Positions 7,964-15,738 of a stretch of 33,036 nt of DNA are shown here, one piece after another. Each line of letters opens with the position of its first letter. Within the stretch, counting starts at the first letter, position 1. A model generated the notes under the pieces. The model was not told the DNA's origin and made no database searches. It worked only from the letters and a program-made list of their open reading frames with translations. The position numbers and the translations under genes are program-made. Origin of the DNA: a bacterium BMS3Abin03 (GTDB lineage: Bacteria; Bacteroidota; Ignavibacteria; Ignavibacteriales; Ignavibacteriaceae); the NCBI GenBank assembly GCA_022340715.1, contig JAJDNK010000187.1, positions 1 to 33,036 on the forward strand. The letters are read 5' to 3'.

Positions 7964-8449
7964 CTATTCTGACTGAGAAGTATCTGAATTCCATATACCA
8001 TAAATAGATATCCATTTTCCATCAGATGTGCGTTTTAATATTTCAGTGTATTTACCTTTTTCCACTATCATTTTTCCATCTGTTCCGGGATAGCTCAATT
8101 GAAATTGTCCGATTTCATAACCTAAATCGCCATCACTTCCCGTAGAAATAGTTTTAACAGAAACATCCGTTGTTCCTGCATCAAGAGCGCCTTGCCAATA
8201 TTTTTGAATATTCTCGCGTCCGGTAACGATAGATTCATTCGGAGGCAATAAAGAAGCATCCTCTGCATAAAGTAATGAAGCAGCAACAGCATCTTTATCA
8301 TTTAAGGCTTTCGCAAAATCTTTATTCATTTGTGAAAGTTCTTCAGGGGTTACCGTTTTTGTTTGGGCTTCCGTTTTACAAACAGCCATCACTACTAATA
8401 GCAGCAAAAGGATAAAAGTAAGTTGCACAAAGCTGGTTTTCGATTTCAT
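7964..8449 (-). CDS. Exported NTF2/SnoaL-like protein (DUF4440 type)
   Basis: 161 residues from ATG at 8449, which has GGAAGA just upstream; an ATG at 8464 would add five residues ahead of the signal peptide. Signal peptide MKSKTSFVQLTFILLLLLVVMAVCKTEAQ. The mature part (MNKDFAKALNDKDAVAASLLYAEDASLLPPNESIVTGRENIQKYWQGALD) is characteristic of the DUF4440/SgcJ-type ketosteroid-isomerase-like superfamily, followed by YEIGQFQLSYP, KYTEILKRTSDGKWISIYGIWNSD. A possible lipobox-like cysteine at residue 24 (MAVCK) is not a good match. Third NTF2-like member of the cluster. Confidence 0.75.
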   Translation of the reverse strand: MKSKTSFVQLTFILLLLLVVMAVCKTEAQTKTVTPEELSQMNKDFAKALNDKDAVAASLLYAEDASLLPPNESIVTGRENIQKYWQGALDAGTTDVSVKTISTGSDGDLGYEIGQFQLSYPGTDGKMIVEKGKYTEILKRTSDGKWISIYGIWNSDTSQSE

Positions 8450-8482
8450 TGTTCTTCCGTTCATTTATAGTTTTTATAAGTT

Positions 8483-8511
8483 AAAGGAGATAACATTGTA
8501 TTATCTCCTTT
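8483..8511. terminator. Perfect 11-bp intergenic hairpin
   Basis: AAAGGAGATAA (8483-8493) and TTATCTCCTTT (8501-8511) form an 11-bp stem with a 7-nt loop. On the minus strand it lies between the stop of the 8538 gene and the start of the next gene, and is followed only by TTTAAC, so termination may be partial. One arm contains a ribosome-binding-like GGAG, but that is too far from the start at 8449 to serve it. Confidence 0.5.
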
Positions 8512-8537
8512 CTAAATCTGTGCTTATACTTTATGAT

Positions 8538-8975
8538 CTATTTTCCGAAAACAACTTCTCTGTATATTTCATCTGAATGTTTACCTGTGAAGTATTTGTT
8601 GTATGCATCATTGAATGCATCTCTCTCTTCCTGGGTTGCCCATGTTTTTTCAAAAAGTTCGTTAGCTCTTTGATTTGCTTTTATAACATCATCCCAGGAT
8701 TTTACCTCAACAACCTGTATAAAGTCCCTGTTATTATGTCCCCACCAATGGCGAAGAACCTTACAGCTAACAGTATATTCATTATCAGCGCCAAAGGTCT
8801 TGTTTACATATAGAGTAGTGAGAGAGTCTAATTCTCTTGCGGAACCATCTTGCGGGAATGCTCTTTCAAAGTTTGTCACTACGAAAACATTTCCCTGTGC
8901 CTCCTGTGCAAGTGATGAATTGTTCATTGTTATGAACAAAATGAAAAGAAAAAGAATTGCGGATAAGGGTTTCAT
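8538..8975 (-). CDS. Small exported protein, possible dimeric alpha-beta-barrel fold
   Basis: 145 residues; strong GGAGGT ahead of the ATG and a signal peptide (MKPLSAILFLFILFITMNNSSLAQ). The mature part has strand FVVTNFERAFP, a helix, strand YTVSCKVLRHWWG, strand RDFIQVVEVKSWDDVIKANQ and a long helical segment through ERDAFNDAYNKYFTGKHSDEIY. The order of elements resembles the exported protein at 6285-6710, though identity is low. No catalytic motif is recognised. It is the first gene of the small exported NTF2/barrel run. Confidence 0.65.
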   Translation of the reverse strand: MKPLSAILFLFILFITMNNSSLAQEAQGNVFVVTNFERAFPQDGSARELDSLTTLYVNKTFGADNEYTVSCKVLRHWWGHNNRDFIQVVEVKSWDDVIKANQRANELFEKTWATQEERDAFNDAYNKYFTGKHSDEIYREVVFGK

Positions 8976-9078
8976 GCTACCTCCTTAGATAGTGATTATT
9001 ATATAGTTAGTTAATAGAACACAGTTGAAATCAAACATTTTGGTTTTGAGTTGTTGCCCTTTCTTTTGTGTTAAAACC

Positions 9079-9108
9079 TGAACAGGCAGATATTTCACCG
9101 CCTGTTCA
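9079..9108 (-). terminator. Rho-independent terminator
   Basis: TGAACAGGC (9079-9087) and GCCTGTTCA (9100-9108) form a 9-bp GC-rich stem with a 12-nt loop. On the minus strand it is followed by GGTTTTAAC, 31 nt after the stop of the lipoprotein gene at 9140. Confidence 0.6.
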
Positions 9109-9139
9109 ATAACCTTACTAATAATTAATGATTTCCGGA

Positions 9140-9718
9140 TTAATTATGAATAACAATATTTCCTACTTCCACATCATTCCAACCATAGTTTATAGGATTG
9201 TCTTCAGGGGCTTCTGTTGTACCGTACTCGCAGAATTGATCAAAGAAGGCATCATCAATCGGATCAGCCGAATTTAATGTAAAGGTAATTTGATCAGCAG
9301 GCGAATTCTTTCCCTGTCCATTATCTCTGACAGCCCACCAGGAATGCGCGCCTACTCCAAGATCCGGCTCATCAACGTTGCTGTTATCTATAACACCAAC
9401 AAAGTATGCTTCATTACCATTTATAGTAAAACACGTAATCGTGCCGCTATAATGAGCACCACCTTGTGTTCTGTCTAAATTATAATGACCGTCCACTGAG
9501 CCGTCGGCATATCTTTTAGCATTAAAAGTAAATACTCTTAATGTTCCGCCACTTACAAAATTTCCACTGCCCGTAACACTCTCAATTACTTTCCCTCCTT
9601 TTAAAAGAGCTCCCTGATCACTACTAACTGGTGATGTTTCTGATGTATTCTCATTACACCCCGAGAATATCGCAACGAATAATAAAATCACCCCGAAGAA
9701 TTTTAACAGGGTTCGCAT
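9140..9718 (-). CDS. Lipoprotein of unknown function
   Basis: 192 residues with a lipoprotein signal (MRTLLKFFGVILLFVAIFSGC, lipobox FSGC). The mature region starts with a Ser/Thr-rich linker and then predominantly beta sequence: GKVIESVTGSGNF, LRVFTFNAKRYADGSVDGHYNL, HYSGTITCFTINGNEAYFVGVID, HSWWAVRDNGQG, ADQITFTL. Similar short lipoproteins occur widely in Bacteroidota without assigned function. GGAAGGAA precedes the start. It follows the T9SS cargo gene by 69 nt on the same strand and has its own terminator. Confidence 0.75.
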   Translation of the reverse strand: MRTLLKFFGVILLFVAIFSGCNENTSETSPVSSDQGALLKGGKVIESVTGSGNFVSGGTLRVFTFNAKRYADGSVDGHYNLDRTQGGAHYSGTITCFTINGNEAYFVGVIDNSNVDEPDLGVGAHSWWAVRDNGQGKNSPADQITFTLNSADPIDDAFFDQFCEYGTTEAPEDNPINYGWNDVEVGNIVIHN

Positions 9719-9787
9719 AGCACGTTCCTTCCTTTTAGGTTTATAATTGGACGGCAGATGTTTTCTGTTTGTCCCTTTGATTAAATT

Positions 9788-11614
9788 TTATTTCAACAAT
9801 AACATTTTGTTTATCTGTGTAAATGTTCCTGCGGTTATCCTGTAGAAGTATACACCGCTCGAGAGTTTACTACCGTTGTTATTAGTAGCATCCCAGGTAA
9901 CCTGGTGAAATCCTTCACTCATATTTCCATCAATAAGTGTTTTAACAAGCTGACCGACACTGTTGTAAATCTTCAGTGTAACATTTCCTGCCTCGGGTAT
10001 ACCAAAACGGATTTGGGTTGTTGGGTTGAATGGATTAGGGAAGTTCTGATCGAGTGTGAATTTATTCGGCAAAGGATTTTCATTGAAAGAAGATTCGTTA
10101 TTGTCAAAATTCCTTTTAGGAAGCGAAAAACTAGCCTCTGTAAACCTTGCATAAACCACATATTTCCCGTTCTTTGAATAGCAAGGATCATAATCTCCGT
10201 AGTCAGAGTTGCCGGTTAATAAAGTTGGTGTTCCACCGGGCGAAGGTATTGTCCAGATGTCAACATCACCGGTTACCCGATTTGAATGGAAGACAATTGT
10301 CTTTCCATTGTTGGACCATGAAGGCTGTTGTGAAAACTCACCTGCTCCGCCGGAGGTTAATTGAACAGGACTGCCCTGTGGTTCGTCGGCTTCGTCAACT
10401 GAAATTGTAAAAATGTTGGAATAATCCGAATATGCAATTGACTTACCGTTCTGTGACCAGGATGCATTTACACCCTGTACTCCTAAATTTGTTTCAGATC
10501 CACTATTTACATCAATGGTTCGTAAGGTGTAATCCGACAAATCTGTAAACACAAGATGCTTGCTGTTGTTTGACCATTCTGCATCAACGGCATTCTCTCT
10601 AACAAGTGTTGCTGTTCCTCCACTGGATGGGACAACATATATATTACCGTCACGGTCGAAAGCGATATACTTTTCGTTTGGAGACCAGGAAGCATCGTTA
10701 CCGCCTTCAGCTCCAGCAAGCGGTGTGCTCGTTTGTGTTTTTAGATCTGTGATATAAATGGATTGACCGAGTGGATCAGAACTGCTTACAACATCGTGGG
10801 CAACAAGTTTACCATTATTATTAAATGAAGGATTGTATTCATCGGCATCATCTAAAAATGTAACACGTTCAACATTTCCTGTATTTGCACTGACTGTGTA
10901 TATATTATATGAACCAAACAACTGCAGATTATCCAATAAAAGCGAACCTGTGGCCATTTGAGGGGTTACAGGTGAACCTGTTGTTTGATAAACAATAGCA
11001 ATTTCAAATCCTTTTATTTTATCTAACTGAAGAATCCCGTCTATATATCCCAGTTGCAGAACAAAACCTTTGGTGTTATCCGCATCTTGTTTTAAAGGAA
11101 TCGTTACATTTAACCAATTTCCAGAATTATTAGTAAGATCCAGTATGGTGACGTACTGCCATAGCTCTCTGTTACCTGCGTCATTGAATTCCGCCAGTTT
11201 AAATTCAAAAGTCATTGTCCCTACTGCTGTTAAATTTGCGGGAACAAGAACTTTATATGAGAGACCAAGAGATTTACCTGATGATAAATCTATGTATGGC
11301 AAAGAAGTATTGCCTGCTAAAACGTCATAGGTAGTCCTGACTATCCATCCTTCCCCCACATCATAAACAACTTTATAATCAATCTTCATAGAGCCGGAAC
11401 CTTCATAGCTCTCTGCAGCATAATTAGACAGATCAAATACTGCAGCAGGATTGCTTGCAAAAAAGTCCTGGTTAGTAGTTGGGGGATCCGGGAAAAAAGT
11501 GCCCACGGCGTTATCGAAATTCTGAACTATTACCTGTGCATTACTTTCAGTTAGCATACCGATGCTAAAAAAGCTGACAAGCAAAATTGTTAGAAAAAGT
11601 TTATTGTGTATCAT
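9788..11614 (-). CDS. T9SS cargo protein: CBM-like domain plus TolB-like propeller
   Basis: 608 residues. Signal peptide MIHNKLFLTILLVSFFSIGMLTESNAQ. Residues 28-235 form a beta-sandwich resembling carbohydrate-binding modules (NFDNAVGTF, GSGSMKIDYKVVYD, MTFEFKLAEF, LLLDNLQLFGSYN). Residues 238-500 hold about six PD40-type blades (NGKLVAHDV, NEKYIAFDRDGNIYVV, NGKTIVFHSNR, NGKYVVYARF), as in TolB. Residues 520-608 are a type A T9SS sorting domain: LDQNFPNPFNPTTQI, NVTLKIYNSVGQLVKTL, LSSGVYFYRITAG, KMLLLK. Export and surface attachment or release by the type IX system follow from this. The ligand is unknown. AGGAGA precedes the ATG. Confidence 0.88.
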   Translation of the reverse strand: MIHNKLFLTILLVSFFSIGMLTESNAQVIVQNFDNAVGTFFPDPPTTNQDFFASNPAAVFDLSNYAAESYEGSGSMKIDYKVVYDVGEGWIVRTTYDVLAGNTSLPYIDLSSGKSLGLSYKVLVPANLTAVGTMTFEFKLAEFNDAGNRELWQYVTILDLTNNSGNWLNVTIPLKQDADNTKGFVLQLGYIDGILQLDKIKGFEIAIVYQTTGSPVTPQMATGSLLLDNLQLFGSYNIYTVSANTGNVERVTFLDDADEYNPSFNNNGKLVAHDVVSSSDPLGQSIYITDLKTQTSTPLAGAEGGNDASWSPNEKYIAFDRDGNIYVVPSSGGTATLVRENAVDAEWSNNSKHLVFTDLSDYTLRTIDVNSGSETNLGVQGVNASWSQNGKSIAYSDYSNIFTISVDEADEPQGSPVQLTSGGAGEFSQQPSWSNNGKTIVFHSNRVTGDVDIWTIPSPGGTPTLLTGNSDYGDYDPCYSKNGKYVVYARFTEASFSLPKRNFDNNESSFNENPLPNKFTLDQNFPNPFNPTTQIRFGIPEAGNVTLKIYNSVGQLVKTLIDGNMSEGFHQVTWDATNNNGSKLSSGVYFYRITAGTFTQINKMLLLK

Positions 11615-11672
11615 ATGGTCTCCTTATGAAATATTTAAATAAGTTAATTAGTTAGGTCCAATCTCTTTTATA

Positions 11673-12113
11673 TTAATGTCCGCTCAGCCACTGTTCAAAA
11701 CTTTTATTTGTTTCGCCTTCTTGGTAATCCCAATCGGGTTTGAGACGTAAACCGGTATCATCCCGCCAGATAAAATCGATTGCATCATTAATATCAGATT
11801 CGTTTGTAATGCTTATTAAAAACATTTCCTCTTCTCCAAAGGGAAACATCTGCAGCACCGAACTTATATGCTGGGCAACCAGGGCACTCTTAATAATTTC
11901 TGCCTGTCTTAAATCATAGGTCGCCCATACAATACCATTATTCCCGGACAAGAAGTCATTTTCATCTAGGGAAATGGTAATTTCAATATTGCTTCCATCG
12001 GGAAGATCGGGCGGGGTAACTGAACTCAGGTCTGTCCATTCAATCATATTATTTGTATCTAACACAATTCTTCCTCCACTGTCATAAACTCCTTTTACTT
12101 TTAGCATTATCAT
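11673..12113 (-). CDS. Small cytosolic protein, possibly DUF2007-like
   Basis: 146 residues, acidic, without export signal. Residues 60-120 (GIVWATYDLRQAEIIKSALVAQHISSVLQMF … LISITNESDINDAIDFIW) resemble the DUF2007 putative signal-transducing fold, in which a strand and a helix with AE.IKS.L are followed by a second strand-helix unit. The first 55 residues (LKVKGVYDSGGRIVLD … GSNIEITI) look like a small beta domain of the kind attached to antitoxin-like proteins. Function unknown. ATG at 12107 is an alternative start; neither has an obvious ribosome-binding site. Confidence 0.65.
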   Translation of the reverse strand: MIMLKVKGVYDSGGRIVLDTNNMIEWTDLSSVTPPDLPDGSNIEITISLDENDFLSGNNGIVWATYDLRQAEIIKSALVAQHISSVLQMFPFGEEEMFLISITNESDINDAIDFIWRDDTGLRLKPDWDYQEGETNKSFEQWLSGH

Positions 12114-12341
12114 AAATAACCAGTTGAATTGTTAGAATTAGCTGGTGAGTAATTTTAAATACAAGATAGATTTATAAACTGTGAGAGTCTTGCACTATTT
12201 ACGCAAATGTTTGGATTTTTCAGTCAAGTGTCCCCAGAGAAGTATTTTTAAGCTAAAACACGTTGTAATTCTAAGAATTGATTTAACAGGCAAACTTCGC
12301 TAACTTTTTCACGGTTTGAATTTTTTACTATTGCATTTAAG

Positions 12342-13430
12342 ATGAGCAGCAAAATAATAGATACAGTAGCAATACTTACAGCAACATTGTTATTGATTTT
12401 TTCGACTTTTGCCTTTTCACATAAAAAAGGAAAGATAGTTAGCCATAAAATTCTTGCAGTTTTTCTTTTTGCAAATGCATTATATATTATCGATTTTGCA
12501 CTGATTCCCGTTGAACGAGTTACCGGATTAAACCTGAGATGGTTCAGTGGAATTGGATCATCGTTTGGCTTTTTGTTTGGACCCTTGCTATACCTTTATT
12601 CTAAATCAATAACTCAAAAGGATTTTTCTCTTAAAAATTCCCAGCTAATCCACATTGTTATATTCGCTTTTGCATTCTTCAGAGCTTTGTTTAAGATAAA
12701 TATTCCTTTTATTTATTGGTACAGCATTTTCCATTTTCAAACTGTGTTTTATATGATAGCCTGCTTTGTAGTTATAATTAACTATAGAAAGGAAATTAGA
12801 AATTATTACTCATCCGTAGAAAAATTAAATTTAACCTGGATGCTCTATGTTGTAGGGGCCTTTTTTATAATGTGGATGGTTGATCTTTCCAGTTTTGTTT
12901 TTGCCGACTTAAATTTCCTGGGTCCAGCCGGTGAAAGTTATCTAACTTTTGTTTCTTTAATGATAAACTTTGTTTTTGCTATTCTTATATTCTATAAAGC
13001 AATTCAGCATCCGGAGATTTTTACAGGTATAGATGAAGAAGAAAAACGGCAAAAATATGAACAATCACGGTTGACCGAAGCTGAGAAAAAAGAGTACCTG
13101 CAAAAACTTGAGGAGTATTTTATTTCTGAAAAACCTTATCTTAAATCCGAATTAACTATATCGGAAGTCGCAAAAAATTTGAATGTTTCAGCCAAATATC
13201 TTTCTCAAGTTATTAATGAGTCGCTTGGTAAGAATTTTTATGACTTCATTAATTCATATAGAATTGATGAAGCAAAAAAACAATTAAATAAGACTAACGA
13301 TTCGAAGAAAACAGTTCTTGAAGTTCTTTATGAATCGGGATTTAATTCAAAATCAGCATTTAATAATGCATTTAAAAGACAGACAGGCTACACACCAACT
13401 CAATACCGGAAACAAGCAACAATTGATTAA
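12342..13430 (+). CDS. Membrane-anchored AraC-family transcriptional regulator
   Basis: 362 residues. Residues 1-230 contain about seven hydrophobic helices, including IDTVAILTATLLLIFSTFAF, ILAVFLFANALYIIDFAL, FGFLFGPLLYLYS, IVIFAFAFFRALF and LTFVSLMINFVFAILIFY. Residues 250-362 form an AraC/XylS DNA-binding domain with two helix-turn-helix motifs (LTISEVAKNLNVSAKYLSQVINESLG and TVLEVLYESGFNSKSAFNNAFKRQTGYTPTQYRK). This 7TM-plus-AraC architecture is common in Bacteroidota. The membrane part presumably senses a signal. It stands 181 nt upstream of the beta-helix cargo gene on the same strand, a plausible target. Confidence 0.85.
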   Translation: MSSKIIDTVAILTATLLLIFSTFAFSHKKGKIVSHKILAVFLFANALYIIDFALIPVERVTGLNLRWFSGIGSSFGFLFGPLLYLYSKSITQKDFSLKNSQLIHIVIFAFAFFRALFKINIPFIYWYSIFHFQTVFYMIACFVVIINYRKEIRNYYSSVEKLNLTWMLYVVGAFFIMWMVDLSSFVFADLNFLGPAGESYLTFVSLMINFVFAILIFYKAIQHPEIFTGIDEEEKRQKYEQSRLTEAEKKEYLQKLEEYFISEKPYLKSELTISEVAKNLNVSAKYLSQVINESLGKNFYDFINSYRIDEAKKQLNKTNDSKKTVLEVLYESGFNSKSAFNNAFKRQTGYTPTQYRKQATID

Positions 13431-13539
13431 AATCACCCCAATTATCTTTTTTAATGATATAATAAAAGTTTTCAAGCTGTATTAGCGAAAGCCACTCAAA
13501 ATATTCGTTTCCATATACACTGATAAAAGTTTATAAAAT

Positions 13540-13570
13540 AGTCCTGTTTCAGGAAAAAGGACGAATTCGC
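13540..13570 (+). promoter_or_regulatory. Candidate operator upstream of the beta-helix cargo gene
   Basis: AGTCCT (13540-13545), CAGGAAAAA (13550-13558) and AAGGAC-N3-TTCGC (13557-13570) overlap in one compact block 41 nt before the start codon; TCCTG-TTT-CAGGA is a perfect 5-bp palindrome. The same three elements recur, more spread out, upstream of the 20354 cargo gene. Regulatory function is inference. Confidence 0.35.
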
Positions 13571-13611
13571 GATTCCTTCAACATACATTTACAGCTAAAA
13601 ACGGAGGAAAT

Positions 13612-15714
13612 ATGAGAACGTTTATTTATTCAACTTTTTTTCTTACACTGTTTGCTTTCTCGTTATCGAACGCAAATACTATTAAAGTTCCAGAAGAATT
13701 TTCAACAATCCAGGCAGCAATTAATGCTTCTACAAATGGTGATACTGTACTTGTTGCTTCCGGCACTTATTATGAAAATATAAATTTCAAAGGGAAAAAT
13801 ATTGTATTAACGAGCTATTACGGAATTACCGGTGATGCTTCTTACATAAAAAACACAATTATAAACGGTTCAACTCCTACAAACCCCGATACGGCGAGTT
13901 GTGTCCTGATAATTTCTGGTGAGGATTCAAGTGCCGTTTTGCAAGGATTTACTCTTACTGGTGGTAAAGGAACAAAATGGCCGGATGAGCATGGCGCAGG
14001 CATATATGTAGAAGGAGGTGGAATTTTTATAACGGTCTCTTCCCCCACAATAAAATATAATTTGATTGTAAATAATGAAGCAATAAATTCTCCTGCAGGT
14101 ACAATAAGTGCGGGTGGTGGAGCAATCAGATGCGGCGACGGCTCTCCTCATATAATTAATAATGTAATTCTTAATAATGCGGGAATGTATGGTGGAGGAA
14201 TTGTTCTTAATTATTGTTCAGAAGCTTTGATTGCCAATAACATTATTAACAGCAATCATGTTTATCAGGCTGTTACCGGCAGGCAAACATTTGGTGGTGG
14301 CGGCATTTGGACTTATGAATCTCTTCCCGGGAATGATTTGCCAAATTTAATTATAAACAATACCATAATTGGTAATTCATCCAATACTAATGGTTGTGGT
14401 ATTAGAATTTGGGATGCAAATGTGTTGATAAGCAATAATATCGTATGGAATAATTACCAAAAAAGTAATGAACAGATAAATCTAACCAGTTCAAACACGG
14501 TGATAGAATATAATAACGTAGAATACGAAATTGAAGGAACCGGGAACATTAGCCTGCAACCTTCATTTGCAGACAGCAGTTTTTATTTAAATGATAACTC
14601 ACCTTGTATAGATGCCGGTAATCCTGATGTTAAATATTATGACAATGAAGACCCAAACTCGTCGGGTAATGCGTTACTGCCTTCAAAAGGGACAATAAGA
14701 AATGATATGGGTGCTTATGGTGGACCAATGAGTTTGTTGTTCTCAGAATTTTCTTCCTCTCATTTATATACTCCTGATGAAAATAATTTTGGACTGACAC
14801 TTCCTAATGAACCTATAACCCTGTCAGTTTCCATCGTCAATGTTGGATCAAGTGTTCTTTTAGTCGATAGTGCATCTGTTGTGCTAAACAATTCTACCAT
14901 AGGAATTCAAAATAATTTCCCTTTAAGTATTGATCCTCTAAAAATTGGAAAACTGGTTTTAACTTGGACTCCACTTATCAATGAAGATTTAATAGATACT
15001 CTTTTAATTTACAATAATGATAATTACTCTATTAATCCTGCCAGAATAATTATAACCGGAAGTTCATATCCCAATGCTCTTCTCTCTTTTGATGCAGCAA
15101 TAGCTGATTTAGGTAATATCGATGTAACAACTCCCAGAGTAGATACAATTATTTATGTATATAATATTGGGACTGTGCCAGATTCCATTTACACTTCGGT
15201 AATATATGATAGAGTAAAACCCGATACTGCCTTGGAAATTTCCCCGGTTGCTTTTGAGGTTGCTCCAAAGGATTCAGTCGGGATTACGTTTTCTATATTT
15301 CCGCCTATTGTAAGAAAAACCATTCTAAACATTTTCCAACCCGCCTTAGTTGTGGACTCAAAATTTAGTATCGGGAAAACTCATTTTACAAAAACGATAA
15401 AATTTCAACTAACTGGAATAACAGATGCAGAAAAAGGATCAAACTCACCAGATAAATTTTATGTGTCTCAGAATTTTCCAAATCCTTTCAATCCTTCTAC
15501 ACTTATTGAATATTCTCTGGCAAAGACTTCTTTTGTAAATCTGACGATATTTAATGTTCTCGGCGAAAAGATTAAAAATTTGATTGATAAAGAACAGGCC
15601 GCGGGAATATATCAAATTAATTTCGATGCTTCGTTTTTACCAAGCGGAATTTATTTTTATAGGATAGAGGCGGGTAATTTTGTAGAAATAAAAAAGATGG
15701 TTCTATTACGTTAG
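13612..15714 (+). CDS. T9SS cargo protein with right-handed beta-helix
   Basis: 700 residues; CGGAGG stands just before the ATG and residues 1-22 are a signal peptide. Residues 25-370 form a pectin-lyase-like parallel beta-helix: VPEEFSTIQAAINASTNGDTV opens it, followed by many NN(I/V)I..N repeats (YNLIVNNEA, HIINNVILNNA, LIANNIINSN, LIINNTIIGNS, VLISNNIVWNN). Residues 385-610 are two beta-sandwich (ASH-like) segments. Residues 618-700 are a T9SS type A sorting domain (SQNFPNPFNPSTLI … LPSGIYFYRIEAG … KMVLLR). Such proteins often act on or bind polysaccharide, but no catalytic residues can be assigned. It converges on the hybrid regulator, 24 nt away. Confidence 0.9.
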   Translation: MRTFIYSTFFLTLFAFSLSNANTIKVPEEFSTIQAAINASTNGDTVLVASGTYYENINFKGKNIVLTSYYGITGDASYIKNTIINGSTPTNPDTASCVLIISGEDSSAVLQGFTLTGGKGTKWPDEHGAGIYVEGGGIFITVSSPTIKYNLIVNNEAINSPAGTISAGGGAIRCGDGSPHIINNVILNNAGMYGGGIVLNYCSEALIANNIINSNHVYQAVTGRQTFGGGGIWTYESLPGNDLPNLIINNTIIGNSSNTNGCGIRIWDANVLISNNIVWNNYQKSNEQINLTSSNTVIEYNNVEYEIEGTGNISLQPSFADSSFYLNDNSPCIDAGNPDVKYYDNEDPNSSGNALLPSKGTIRNDMGAYGGPMSLLFSEFSSSHLYTPDENNFGLTLPNEPITLSVSIVNVGSSVLLVDSASVVLNNSTIGIQNNFPLSIDPLKIGKLVLTWTPLINEDLIDTLLIYNNDNYSINPARIIITGSSYPNALLSFDAAIADLGNIDVTTPRVDTIIYVYNIGTVPDSIYTSVIYDRVKPDTALEISPVAFEVAPKDSVGITFSIFPPIVRKTILNIFQPALVVDSKFSIGKTHFTKTIKFQLTGITDAEKGSNSPDKFYVSQNFPNPFNPSTLIEYSLAKTSFVNLTIFNVLGEKIKNLIDKEQAAGIYQINFDASFLPSGIYFYRIEAGNFVEIKKMVLLR

Positions 15715-15738
15715 ATTCGTAAACCGATATACTTTATC

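Noticed and set aside
6285..8975. Polyketide or antibiotic biosynthesis cluster suggested by the SnoaL-like genes
   Set aside because: The proteins are exported and there is no ketosynthase, acyl carrier protein or tailoring enzyme nearby; SnoaL-like folds are used for many other roles.
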